DNA from: Neoarius graeffei
Taxonomy: Eukaryota; Chordata; Actinopteri; Siluriformes; Ariidae
DNA: 64,000 nt
NCBI RefSeq assembly: GCF_027579695.1
Contig: NC_083587.1
Coordinates: 34,825,732-34,889,731 of the forward strand
Reading direction: 5' to 3'
Made by a program: the position numbers and the translations under genes. Numbering within the stretch: position 1 is the first letter of the stretch; every line of letters begins with the position of its first letter. Of the stretch, positions 20,151 through 31,132 are shown in pieces. The notes under the pieces are model-generated. The model saw only the letters and a program-made list of their open reading frames with translations, made no database searches and was not told where the DNA came from.

Positions 20151-21560
20151 ATGGCATGAACAAAGGAGATTTCTGAGGACCTCAGAAAAAGCGTTGTTGA
20201 TGCTCATCAGGCTGGGAAAGGTTACAAAACCATCTCTAAAGAGTTTGGACTCCACCAATCCACAGTCAGACAGATTGTGTACAAATGGAGGAAATTCAAG
20301 ACCATTGTTACCCTCCCCAGGAGTTGTCGACCAACAAAGATCACTCCAAGAGCAAGGCGTGTAATAGTCAGCGAGGTCACAAAGGACCCCAGGGTAACTT
20401 CTAAGCAACTGAAGGCCTCTCTCACATTGGCTAATGTTAATGCTCATGAGTCCACCATCAGGAGAACACTGAACAACAATGGTGTGCATGGCAGGGTTGC
20501 AAGGACAAAGCCACTGCTCTCCAAAAAGAACATTGCTGCTCATCTGGAGTTTGCTAAAGGTCATGTGGACAAGCCAGAAGGCTATTGGAAAAATGTTTTG
20601 TGGATGGATGAGACCAAAGTAGAACTTTTTGGTTTAAATAAGAAGCATTATGTTTGGAGAAAGGAAAACACTGCATTCCAGCATAAGAACCTTATCCCAT
20701 CTGTGAAACATGGTGGTGGTAGTATCATGGTTTGGGCCTGTTTTGCTGCATCTGGGCCAGGATGGCTTGCCATCATTGATGGAACAATGAATTCTGAATT
20801 CATCTCATCTCATTATCTCTAGCCGCTTTATCCTTCTACAGGGTCGCAGGCAAGCTGGAGCCTATCCCAGCTGACTATGGGCGAAAGGCGGGGTACACCC
20901 TGGACAAGTCGCCAGGTCATCACAGGGCTGACACATAGACACAGACAACCATTCACACTCACATTCACACCTACGGTCAATTTAGAGTCACCAGTTAACC
21001 TAACCTGCATGTCTTTGGACTGTGGGGGAAACCGGAGCACCCGGAGGAAACCCACGCGGACACGGGGAGAACATGCAAACTCCACACAGAAAGGCCCTCG
21101 CCGGCCCCGGGGCTCGAACCCAGGACCTTCTTGCTGTGAGGCGACAGCGCTAACCACTACACCACCGTGCCGCCCGAATTCTGAATTATACCGGCGAATT
21201 CTAAAGGAAAATGTCAGGACATCTGTCCATGAACTGAATCTCAAGAGAAGGTGGGTCATGCAGCAAGACAACGACCCTAAGCACACAAGTCATTCTACCA
21301 AAGAATGTTTAAAGAAGAATAAAGTTAATGTTTTGGAATGGCCAAGTCAAAGCCCTGACCTTAATCCAATCGAAATGTTGTGGAAGGACCTGAAGCGAGC
21401 AGTTCATGTGAGGAAATCCACCAACATCCCAGAGTTGAAGCTGTTCTGTACGGAGGAATGGGCTAAAATTCCTCCAAGCCGGTGTGCAGGACTGATCAAC
21501 AGTTACCGGAAACGTTTAGTTGCAGTTATTGCTGCACAAGAGGGTCACACCAGATACTGA
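20151..21560 (+). pseudogene. Tc1-like transposase (copy B), split by SINE
   Basis: Translation would stop at codon 3 (ATG GCA TGA where copy A has CGA). Beyond that the frame is well preserved: the helix-turn-helix, VLWMDETKVELF, then the SINE at 20801, then MQQDNDPKHTSH, DLNPIEMLWKDLK and a C-terminus IAAQEGHTRY at 21557. It would be one of the best-kept copies without the SINE and the early stop. It is inactive. Confidence 0.9.
20801..21175 (-). repeat. Full-length SINE (tail type I) in transposase
   Basis: It is complete, on the minus strand. The 12-bp GAATTCTGAATT duplicates at 20789-20800 and 21176-21187. It interrupts the catalytic domain between the first and second Asp. Confidence 0.95.
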
Positions 21561-21777
21561 AAGCAAAGGCTCACATACTTTTGCCACTCACAGATATGTA
21601 ATATTGGATAATTTTCCTCCATAAATAAATGACCAAGTATAATATTTTTGTCTCATTTGTTTAACTGGGTTCTCTTTATCTACTTTTAGGACTTGTGTGA
21701 AAATCTGATGTTTTAAGTCATATTTATGCAGAAATACAGAAAATTCTAAAGGGTTCACAAACTTTCAAGCACCACTG

Positions 21778-22580
21778 TAGATGGGTGAAAAAGCCACTTT
21801 TTCTGTCGTCAAATGGCAGTGCTATACCAGGGTATCACTCTGGGCATGTGGAGATCATCATAACCAGCTTAACCAATAACCTGTGAAGTTTGAGCCATAT
21901 CAAGCAATGCATGGAGAATTTATGAGGCATTGCCTGTTTGCTTGGTGAGACATAAAAATTCATTGTCACCATTTCAATGCCTTGCAAAATATCAAAAATC
22001 CCTTTGCAATTTAAAATCAGCAACATCTTAACATCATGTATACCAAATCTGACATGAATCTGATGAACTGCCTAGAAGGAATATCTACAATATTAGAATA
22101 TTACAACTGTGTTCATCTAAGGGAGATCCACATGTGTACCAAACCTGGTGCATGTATGTGAAACTACATGCCGGGCACAAGACTCAATTACAAATGGTGT
22201 CGCTATAGTCACTGGGCCACACCCGTGGCCAAAGAGTAACTGTTACAGTTACCAAAGAGTTACTCTGTCCTTGAGTAGCTGTTACAAGCACTGATGTGTG
22301 TGCCATATTTCACGAGTTTTTGGCCATGGGAACCACCTCAAAAATGGTCGTCTAAAAAATAAAAATCCTTACTGATCCAATAGGGTCCTTGCACCTATGA
22401 TGCTTGGGCACTAATAATAGTAGTAGTAATAATAATAATAATAATAATAATGTTTAAAAAAGTGCCACATGGAACATATTTAACATGTAAACATCCTTTT
22501 TAATTCATTCACCATTCCATATCATTCCATACTTACAAAAAACATGTAGTCCTGAAAGCAAAAACACTCTTATTCCAGAG
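21778..22580. other. Unassigned stretch with old repeat and (TAA)n
   Basis: No gene is seen. The part at 21985-22085 resembles 18075-18150. A (TAA)n tract lies at about 22420-22451. The remainder is AT-rich 3' flank of the chemokine gene. Confidence 0.5.
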
Positions 22581-22585
22581 TTTTT

Positions 22586-22595
22586 TTTATTTATT
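22586..22595 (-). terminator. Polyadenylation signals for chemokine 1
   Basis: Two overlapping AATAAA hexamers read on the minus strand, about 330 nt downstream of the four-exon stop codon. They are the first canonical signals met after the coding exons. Confidence 0.45.
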
Positions 22596-22920
22596 GAACA
22601 TGAATACTAAAAAAAATAAATAAATACTTCACATAATATATTTAGTATCTTCTATGACCCAATAACAAAATAAATCATTTCCATAAATAAGATCCTTGTA
22701 AGGTAAAATATTAGATAAACATTGAATAAATATCCAGTTTGTGTTCAACATAAAATTAAATAAATACTCTAATACACAGGAATACAAAAATACATGAAAA
22801 CTTTTTGTCGTTTTTGCCCTTCCAGAGTACTGCCATGTAAGCAGAACAATTATTTGATGTAAGAACAGTCCTGTATGCAGCACAACAACTGGAACCTCAT
22901 TGTTTTCTTGCTTGTAGATG

Positions 22921-23938
22921 TCAGCTCTTGGGCCTGTCCAAACATGTGATTCCATTCTTTTGGATATGTTGAAGAGAGCAAGAAAATTAAGAATTTTGGT
23001 TGATAAGATTTATAATAAATTTCATAATAGAATACTCAAAGTGTAACATAGTCTTTACATAATGCAATATCATTGTCATATAATCATATCACCCAGTATA
23101 TCATTTTTGATAGCATTACCATGGTAGGTCTTTATGATACTCCACTAAAATGTAGTTTTCGCATTTCGTTCAATAGGACCAATAAAGACCAGTACTGCTG
23201 AATGTATTAGATGTTAATTACCTTTTCTAACATTGCCAGTGTTGCATTGATCCCTTTTGCGTTTACACTGCTGCAATGGAGCCTCCCATTCTTGAACAAA
23301 AAACTGCAAAAATTGAGTTTCTGATTAAGTTCAGAGTGCGCTGATTTATTGTTCACAGCATTCACAAACAAAAAAATCTATTAAAGTACACTTTTGACTA
23401 AATCAGATTGTATTGAAGATTTTACAGCATTTGAACAAGTGAGAAAGGTATGAATAATCATAAGGCAATCCATAACTGCTCATATTCACTATTGATTTTT
23501 CTTGTGCAAATCATAAGACCGTTTTGATTTTGTCATCTTTCATATTGACACATAATATACAGTGAAAAATTTTTAGTCAAAATGAAAAGTTAGTGACTTC
23601 TAAAAGTTTATTTACTTACACATAGGCCTCAAGACATCTGCCTGATTTCTCAGTATAGGCACATTTTGCTATATACCTTGATTGAACATAACCAACACTG
23701 GTGCGTCTACAACATGTTTGCAGCTTCTGGTCAGTGGAGCGCACTGCAGTACAACAAAATTCAAGATGTTAAATATATGAACCCTATCATACAAGATGTA
23801 ATAATGTAATGTATACACACCGATTTTACTTTAAGTGCATCTTCATTAAGAACACTCACCTCCAAGCACGCAGCTGAACAGAACTGTGATTACGTAAAAG
23901 AGAAAGACCAACTGGCGAGGTGTCAGAGAGAACTGCAT
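22921..23938 (-). CDS. CC chemokine precursor, six-cysteine type (spliced)
   Basis: This is a secreted chemoattractant of the CC family, expected to act on leukocyte G-protein-coupled receptors. Exon 1 (23938-23860) encodes a signal peptide starting MQFSLTPRQLVFLFYVITVL. Exon 2 (23743-23620) begins VRSTDQKLQTCCRRTS and contains YIAKCAYTEKSGRCLEAYV. Exon 3 (23303-23222) encodes FLFKNGRLHCSSVNAKGINA. Introns are GT-AG with phase 1 then phase 2, the usual chemokine pattern. A fourth exon (22956-22921, NGITCLDRPKS then stop) joins in frame and adds a sixth mature cysteine. If intron 3 is not used, the frame ends at a TAA (23209-23207) after LEKVINI. The protein is 106 or 99 residues. The extra Cys before GRC and the C-terminal Cys are spaced as a third disulphide pair like that of CCL28 or CCL1, but orthology is not claimed. 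WV-helix residues typical of the family are weak, so receptor specificity cannot be read. Confidence 0.85.
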
Positions 23939-24019
23939 CCTTGCTGATGAAGTATAGCCCACTGGAATATGTATTGACTCTGTCCTTCGTTAATACTGCA
24001 CTTATTCAGACCAAGATCC

Positions 24020-24025
24020 TTTATA
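24020..24025 (-). promoter_or_regulatory. TATA box of chemokine 1
   Basis: TATAAAGG on the minus strand lies 82 nt upstream of the start codon at 23938. This predicts a transcription start near 23990 and a 5' leader of about 50 nt. Confidence 0.65.
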
Positions 24026-24213
24026 TTCTACCAGGATTAGGGAAGTAATTGATTCATGCATTTAACCACGTGTTATGAATAATACAAATGGAATATCTTG
24101 CAAACATCTTTGTCACAATGCGCCAGGACACATTCTTGTGCAATCATGTAAGATACTCTTCAGACTAGATGGCTTAATCACTGTTCTAAATTTGATGCTT
24201 TAGTTCCTTTGTC

Positions 24214-25544
24214 GGGCGGCACGGTGGTGTAGTGGTTAGCGCTGTCGCCTCACAGCAAGAAGGTCCGGGTTCGAGCCCCGTGGCCGGCGAGGGCCTTTCT
24301 GTGCGGAGTTTACATTGTTCTCCCCGTGTCCACGTGGGTTTCCTCCAGGTGCTCCGGTTTCCCCCACAGTCCAAAGACATGCAGGTTAGGTTAACTGGTG
24401 ACTCTAAATTGACCGTAGGTGTGAATGCGAGTGTGAATGGTTGTCTGTGTCAGTCACTACGTTTACATGCACATAGAGAGAATCGAATTTCTGCCGTTGC
24501 TCGACTGAAATCGAAGTTCAAAATGCCATGTATACACCTTAATTCGGCTGAAATTGAACCGAACTTGATTTCTCGGAATCGAGCTACACGACCTAGTTTA
24601 TGCGATTTCTGCCGAGCTTCTTTGTGCATGTATACCCTATCGAGCTAGTTGTCGAGCTACTTCCGGAAGTGACCAGTGACGAGACCACAAGCGGGAAACA
24701 CAACAGCCTCGGTCGGCATGACAACGAATCATGACAACGGCATGAATCTTTTCTTTTTGTGGCATTGTTTGCACTGTTAAAATTTAGCTCACTTACTGTA
24801 TCACCAAATATATCTGTACAGCTGTTGCATAGCTGTGAATTGTATACATAAACAAGTCATTGTATTTGTGTGTGTATATATATATATATATGTGTGTCCA
24901 ACATCTGAAGAATGTCAATCAAAACAATTGAACTTTTTGTGTGTTTATTAAGACATAAGTTAAATTGTAAGCAAAAAAATATATATTTTTTTGTAAGCAA
25001 AAAATGGACTTTAGAAAAATATTATTGTGCAAAATAAGTTGTCTTACAAAACAGTGGTCTGCGCCGGACAGTTTGTAGCCATAGTCTGTTAGAGCAAGCC
25101 TAACAGCTTGAACACGGACTAGTGTTGCCAGATTGGGGGTTTTAAGTGCATTTTAGCGGATTTGAACATGTTTTGGGCTGGAAAACGTCAGCAGTATCTG
25201 GCAACACTTTAGCTCTTCTTCATGACGACAACCGGAAGTCTACCAACACGATGGGACGTGTAGCGCCACGTGTGGCTCGGGTGCACAATGCACCTTGCAC
25301 AATAGCCCGATTTCACTTGTGCATGTAGGATTGGCTTTCTCTGGCACCCCTGCTGGGACCCTTTGCTCGATTACCAACAGCAGCTCGATTTGGACGTGCA
25401 TGTAAACGTAGTCTCTGTGTCAGCCCTGTGATGACCTGGTGACTTGTCCAGGGTGTACCCCGCCTTTCGCCTGTAGTCAGCTGGGATAGGCTCCAGCTTG
25501 CCTGCGACCCTGTAGAAAGCGGCTAGAGATAATGAGATGAGATG
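24214..25544 (+). repeat. Full-length SINE (tail type I), split by a 957-bp element
   Basis: Head and body are at 24214-24455 and the tail at 25413-25544. AGTTCCTTTGTC repeats at 24202-24213 and 25545-25556, showing that both parts are one insertion. It lies just upstream of the chemokine 1 promoter. Confidence 0.92.
24456..25412. mobile_element. Non-autonomous DNA transposon inside the SINE
   Basis: The perfect inverted ends ACTACGTTTACATGCAC (24456-24472) and GTGCATGTAAACGTAGT (25396-25412) bound it. TCTGTGTCAG occurs next to both ends, compatible with an 8-10 bp target duplication and so with hAT. The interior repeats CTCGATT/AATCGAG motifs near both ends. No transposase is encoded. Confidence 0.75.
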
Positions 25545-25838
25545 AGTTCCTTTGTCTATCTCCAGCAGCGCTGTGGACAGATATAAAATAGTGTTGTAGT
25601 CACGATTAACACTGGAGTTGCAGTGCACTGTTTTTGTAATTTTAGTGGCTTTCGAAACTAAAAGCTATAGACACTAGTAGACTAGTTGTGATATTAGCTG
25701 GGAAGACTAAAATATTTCAAAGAGAACATCTATCAAGAGCTTGACAACAAAACTAGCAGTGAATAGTTGAGCAGGTTAAGCAGTGCATTTTATCACAAGT
25801 TTTCATTCACTGCATAATAAGAATGTTGTGGCTCAACT

Positions 25839-25841
<3 letters not shown>

Positions 25842-25881
<40 letters not shown>
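25842..25881. repeat. (CA)n microsatellite
   Basis: An uninterrupted CA run of about twenty units. Confidence 0.97.
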
Positions 25882-25885
<4 letters not shown>

Positions 25886-25928
25886 CACCTCTTTCACATT
25901 CATTACATCCACAGTCCACATTTGTACA

Positions 25929-26297
25929 ATCTTCTTCTTCCTCCTTGTCCAGCACTGTTGCCAGGTCGGGGTCCATGTGGACCCTACTGATACACATGTC
26001 GTACTAATTTGAGCATAGTTTTATACCAGATGCCTTTCCTGCCACAACCTTCTCATTTGGGCTTGGGAAACAACCATTCACACACACACATTCACACCTA
26101 TTGGCAATTTAGAGTAGCCAAACTACACGTCTTTGGACTGTAGGGGAAACCGGAGCACCCGAAGGAAACCCACACAGACAGGGGGAGAACATGCAAACTC
26201 CACACAGAAAGGCCCCTGTCAGCCACTGGGCTCAAACCCAGAACCTTCTTGCTGTAAAGTGAGAGTGCTAACCACTACACCACTGTGCCATCCAATC
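25929..26297 (-). repeat. SINE with tail type III, old copy
   Basis: The head and body match the common SINE on the minus strand. The tail differs and reads, on the plus strand, CTTCTTCTTCCTCCTTGTCC, then GCATAGTTTTATACCAGATG, as at 38706-39033. This tail resembles that of zebrafish DANA (GGAAGGGCATCC-type). It is strongly diverged. Confidence 0.75.
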
Positions 26298-26354
26298 TAC
26301 ATTGATACTAGAAACAAATCAGCTCCAGCACAATTTATTCACACTTTAATACTT

Positions 26355-26764
26355 AATTTTGAAGAAGAATAAGAAGCGTTTGTCACTTGCACACTCAAGC
26401 ACAGTGAAATTTGTCCTCTGCATTTAACCCATCTGAAGCAGTGAACACATGCACGCACACACACAAGTGAGCAATGAGCACACACATACCCCAAGCAGTG
26501 GGCAGCTATACTACAGCACCCATGGAGCAGTTGGGGGTTAGGTGCCTCGCTCAAGGGCACTTCAGCCCAAGGCCATCCCATGTTAACTTAACTGCATGTC
26601 TTTGAACTGTGGGGGAAACCGGAGCACCCAGAGGAAACCCACACAGACATGGGGAGAACATGCAAACTCCACACAGAAAGGCCCTCATCGGCCGCTGGGA
26701 TCGAACCCAGAACCTTCTTGCTGTGAGGCGACAGTGCTAACCACTACACCACTGTGCCACCCAC
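26355..26764 (-). repeat. SINE with tail type II
   Basis: The tRNA-like head is at the right end (GGTGGCACAGTGG inverted at 26750-26764). The body is shared with the other SINEs to about 26590. A distinct tail follows, with GGTGCCTCGCTCAAGGGCAC, CATTTAACCCATCTGAAGC and a terminal AAGAAGAATAAGAAG. The same junction recurs at 35838-36249. Confidence 0.82.
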
Positions 26765-26867
26765 AGTGCTATTGGTGGTCCTCCCAAAAAATCCAAAAGA
26801 ATCTAACATTAAGTTATTTGTATATCAAGCTAACTAATTTGATGTGGATGCAAAAAAATTATATATA

Positions 26868-28100
26868 TACTGCCCAGCCAAAAATAAATAAATAAATAAA
26901 TAAATAAATAAATTGCACACATTAATATTTTGTTGGACCGCAGTTACCTTTGATTGCAGTGCACGTTCACCATGGCATTGTTTCAACAACCTTATGCAAT
27001 GTCACAACGTTTATTTCCATCCAGAGTTGCATTCATTTTCCACCGAGATCTTGTACTGATGACGGGAGAGTCGAACTACTCCGTAAAGTCTTCTCCAGCA
27101 CATCCCAAAGACTTTCAGTGGTTAAAGTCAGGACTCTGTGGTGGCCAATTCATGTGTGAAAATGATTGAAAATGATTCCTCATGCTTCCTGACCCACTCT
27201 TTCACAGTTTGAGCCATAATTTTATGCCCATGTCATCAGGGAAGAAAAATCCATTGACGTTACAACCTGGTCAGTCAATACATTCAGGTAGTCAGCTAAC
27301 TTCATTTTATTGCCACATAACTTTTCTGAGCTTAGCCCTGTCTCATTGATACAACCCAAGATCATAACACTGCATTCAGAGGCTTGTACAGTGGCCACTA
27401 TGCATGATGGATGCACTTCCCTTCTTACCCTGACGCGCCCATCACTCAGGAATAGCATAAATCTGGATTTATCAGACCTCATGACCTTTTTCCATTCTTT
27501 CAGACTCCAATCTTTTATGCTCCCTAACAAATTGAAGCCTTTTCTTCCCATTAGCCTCACTAACTAGTAGTTTTCTTATGGCCACACAGCTGTTTAGTCC
27601 CAATCCTGTGAGTTCTTGTCGCATTGTGCCTGCGGAAATATTCCTACTTTCACTATTACGGTAAAGATGGCTGTGAGTTCTTATGTTGGCGTTTTATGAT
27701 TCAACTTCACCAACTGTTTAAGTGATCTCCATTCATGGTCAGTCAAGATTTTTTTTTTCCGACCACATTTATTCCAGGAAGTTGGTTCACCACTATCCTT
27801 CCAAATTTTAATAATGCATTGGACAGTTCTTAACCCAATTCCAGTCATTTCAGCAATCAGTTGTTTTCTTTGCTTGATGCAGGCCCTTCTAAAACACAGT
27901 AACATCTTTTCTACAGCCATAGAATATGTCTTCAGACATGATTGTTTAAGAAATGAGAAGCTTCTCATTGCATCGGTTAGGGTTAAAAGATTTGTTGCCA
28001 GCTGAAACACATTAATCACTGCAATAATTGTCCAATCAATGGCTCTTAAGTATGTGCTTAATTAAATCCAAATGGAGACTTATTTTTTGGCCGGGCAGTG
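26868..28100 (-). mobile_element. Tc1/mariner-like element, degenerate
   Basis: The ends CTGCCCAGCCAAAAATAAAT and, inverted, CACTGCCCGGCCAAAAAATA bound a decayed minus-strand transposase. An (AAAT)n tract is expanded just inside the left end. Confidence 0.78.
26980..27975 (-). pseudogene. Tc1-like transposase relic
   Basis: Fragments in different frames include an N-terminal KQRKQLIAEMTGIGLRTVQC helix-turn-helix (near 27860), GRKKKILTDHEWRSLKQLV, then KEWKKVMRSDKSRFMLF with the first Asp (near 27480), and GCINETGLSS. The second Asp and Glu motifs are only faintly readable. Multiple frameshifts mark it as old. Confidence 0.7.
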
Positions 28101-28326
28101 TAGATGTCATTCTAATATCATCTCATGATGATATCGCCACCAGGTAAATAAAAAGTGTGGTCAGGTTTGCTAGAGATATTTTAGAAACTAGCACATTGTG
28201 GTTCAACCCAAATTTAATCGCAGATTCCTTGCTTAAGTGCTTAAGTGTTCAAATGATACTTTTGAGCAAGACAAAATCTTCTATAACATTATTTACATAT
28301 GTTATTATACACCATATGGACAAAAA
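28101..28326. other. Unassigned stretch
   Basis: Nothing recognisable between two DNA transposons. Confidence 0.4.
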
Positions 28327-29022
28327 TGCACTACATAGCCAAAAGTTTGAAGATGACACTTATACAGTATGTACTTTTTGATGGATGGAAGTTCAGTCTT
28401 AGATACTGTACAGCAGTATGAGCATTTCTTTTTCTATCCAGATGAGCTTGAAAAGGACCCCTGTAGTCCTGTCATTCATATAATGATTTCATCATTGATT
28501 ACCAGTTTTGTGCTAAAAGGGGAGAGCATAAACCACTTTTTAATCCATGTTGTCACCGTGGGAGCATAAACTTCAAAAAATGTTCCTTTATGGAGATAAA
28601 GACATGATGATTTCCCCAAATACATTATAGTGGTAGGACATTTGTAGGGTGCTGAAGTGCTGAGAGACAGACAGATGAATTCCATGCGATGCAATGTGGA
28701 ATTTTTGATTGCATTCTACGGTATATTTAACTCCGGAAATGTATTTTAGGGTCTTGCAGACACAAGTAGTCTTGGTGACTTGGAAGCTTAGTCATTATTA
28801 CATAGAGGAACTTCAGAGGAAATCCCCGTCAAGACACATGGTGAGTAGTGAATTGTATCTTAAAAGGCAAATTCACACAGCCACACTCCAAAACCTAGGG
28901 AAAAAGCCTTCCTTGAAGAATGGAGGCTATTATAACAGCAAAACTAAATCGAGAACCTGTTAAAAAATAAATCATGAAACTGTTATTGTCAGGTGTCCCA
29001 AAGCTTTTGGCCATATATTGTG
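28327..29022. mobile_element. Non-autonomous DNA transposon, imperfect ends
   Basis: The left end (CACTACATAGCCAAAAGTTT) and the right end inverted (CACAATATATGGCCAAAAGC) are similar, each followed by a GACAC block. Size and ends suggest a Tc1-related MITE. The internal open frames show no known domain. Confidence 0.55.
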
Positions 29023-30135
29023 ATTATTATTATTTTAAATCCAATTATCCATTTTTGGAAGAACTGCTATGATCACACAGTCTGTCAAAACACTTCATGT
29101 GAATATCAGAGCATTATGTCATATCATATGCAGATGTCAAATGTGATGATACATCTTTTCTTAATAAAGTTCACCTTAGTGAAAGAGTTAAGTGTTAGAC
29201 CATGCATTATATGTTGATGTGTTTTCTCAGAAAGGCATCTGGTGTGGTGGAGGTGATGCATACAAAAGACTAATGCACATAAACACATCTGCTGTGTGTG
29301 CTGGAAACTGCACCACAGGAAGTTACAGCACTATTAATGTTCTTGTGTATTTCCAATACCTTTGGTAACTGAGTCACTGGGTCATCAGTCTCCTTCCATG
29401 TGCAATATCATTGCAACACACTATATTTCTACTGTATATAAAGGACAAGGCATTTCAAAATAAATTGTCTTCCCCTTTACGCTAACCCACGAACATTAAT
29501 GTCACCACAGAAGATGATCGTGTCATGATAAGGCTGTTCTCATTCAGACAGCACTGTAAAAATCTAGATAGTGCTGTAAATCTTTCAGTTTCAGTTCGTA
29601 GATGATACAACTGAATAAAGGTTTCACAAAGTGAAGGTTTCAGTAAAGGTTTATAAAAAAAGTAAACCTCTGAATCAGTGTAATATAATATATACTATAA
29701 TATACTGTATATTGGGGTGTAATATAGTAATATATTATTATACATACAGGCCCCTTTATCCATGGAATAAAAACATGTATTTTATTCCCTTCTAGTGGGT
29801 TTATTGATGGCATGCAATATTGTTATCATATCGATTATCCTCCATGTATTACACCGCTCTCCTCAATGGAGAATGAGTGTGCATTATTGTTATAATATTG
29901 CATGTTGTCAAGACAACACGACGTCACACGTCAAAGCTCATGTGAAGATCCAATGATAAAACTTTTCTGCTGTGCGTGCACACAATCATTTCTTTGTTGG
30001 CCGGGAAAGAGAGAAGACAAGACTAATCCTGTGCTACTGCTCGGATTAGCTATGCTACAATTAAAAACAAAATAAATGAACTAAAAACTAAAACCAAGGA
30101 TGTGCTGAACATCCAAAAGGTTACCAAAACTTCAT
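29023..30135. other. Unassigned AT-rich stretch
   Basis: No gene is recognised. A TATA-like TGTATATAAAGG at about 29433-29444 is followed by an AATAAA and a short ATG frame that stops after nine codons, so it is not supported as a gene. TATATTA-rich sequence lies at 29680-29750. Confidence 0.4.
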
Positions 30136-30138
30136 TAT

Positions 30139-30255
30139 ATCCATCCATCCATCCATCCATCCATCCATCCATCGTCTGTAGCCACTTATCCTGTACAGGG
30201 TCACAGGCAAGCTGGAGCCTATCCCAGCAGGCTATGGGTGAGAGTCGGGGTAGAT
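30139..30255 (-). repeat. (ATCC)n and SINE tail fragment
   Basis: The ATCC run is continuous with a SINE tail whose terminal repeat is GGAT rather than GATGA. The tail sequence CAAGCTGGAGCCTATCCCAG is clear, and the 5' part is missing. Confidence 0.85.
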
Positions 30256-30480
30256 TAGGTTAGATTAGATTAGACAGAACTTGATTGATCCCTTTGGGCA
30301 GGTTCTCTCAGGGAAATTAAAATTCCAGTAGTAGCATCATTACAGGATAAACAGAGAATAGAAATAGAGAAAAACTTCTAGATAAATTAAATTAGGTATT
30401 TGCATATACAAATATAAAAAAGAATAAGATATAGGGAAGGAGAAAAAAAAGGCCAACAGAAGAGGTATTGCACATTATCT
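30256..30480 (-). repeat. LINE 3' end fragment
   Basis: The AGATTAGACAGAACTTGATT and GATCCCTTTGGGCAGGTTC blocks are typical of a fish non-LTR retrotransposon 3' end, read on the minus strand (TTATTGATCC-type). No coding sequence remains. Confidence 0.5.
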
Positions 30481-30602
30481 TGCACATTCTCCAGTACTGT
30501 TTATTGTCAGGCTAGGCTACTGCTCCTTCCCATCCTCTGTCCTCCTGTTACCCCTCCTCCCTCCCAGAGAGGAGTTGTACCAAGGGCGTAGGTTTGGTCT
30601 AA

Positions 30603-31129
30603 AGGCCTCTGCATGCTCTTGCGACAAGGCTTTCGCAGATAGCTTTTCGCAGACAGTTGTAATTTATCGTTGAGCGGGGAGTAATAGGCGTGCGCGATGT
30701 TATTCACCGCCACAACGCAAGGGGGCGCGAAGTCGCGAAATCGCTAGGAGTAGTTGGTGGGTGTGGTTAGTGGAGTGTTTATCCTCCGGTTACTTATAAT
30801 GACTAGAACTGGAGTCGTATAGATGTACGTACTTCCTCACTTCCTCGATCAACCGCTCTTCGTGCTGCTCCATCTTCGCTCGTGTTTGTAAAAATGGCGG
30901 TCGTGAAAACAAACCAAACCAGGAAAGTAGGGAAGCGGAAGTGCATGTACAGCGGATGTAAAGTGGACCAATCAGAGCCCTCTTGTCTGTGACGCTGTCT
31001 GCGAGGCTTCTGCGGTGGTCACAATTTTTGGGAGGTGCGCGCAGAGCGTCTGCGAAGGTGGGGGGGGGCTACGCAGACGCTATCTGCGACACCGTCTGCG
31101 AGGACTGTGTTGTCAGCATAAATTGGCCT
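30603..31129. mobile_element. PIF/Harbinger-like MITE
   Basis: The left end AGGCCTCTGCATGC and the inverted right end AGGCCAATTTATGC form imperfect terminal repeats. TAA flanks both sides (30600-30602, 31130-31132). Internal GTCTGCGA/TCGCAGAC motifs are repeated near both ends, a subterminal repeat pattern. The left flank AAGGGCGTAGGTTTGGTC looks like a hAT terminus. Confidence 0.65.
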
Positions 31130-31132
31130 TAA

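Larger units (their letters stand above)
18704..21777 (+). mobile_element. Tc1-like element, main family, copy B
   Basis: It has the CAGTGGTGCTTGAAAG termini on both ends within TA. It carries two later insertions: a MITE at 18935-20011 in the 5' non-coding region and a SINE at 20801-21175 in the transposase. Confidence 0.93.

Noticed and set aside
22629-22955. 108-codon minus-strand open frame starting MESHVWTGPRAD
   Set aside because: It starts inside the tentative fourth exon of the chemokine in another frame and continues through AT-rich 3' UTR; no domain seen.
29433-29520. Promoter and first exon of a third chemokine (TGTATATAAAGG then ATGTCACCACAG)
   Set aside because: The ATG frame stops after nine codons, no donor site continues it, and no chemokine-like exon was seen on either strand nearby.
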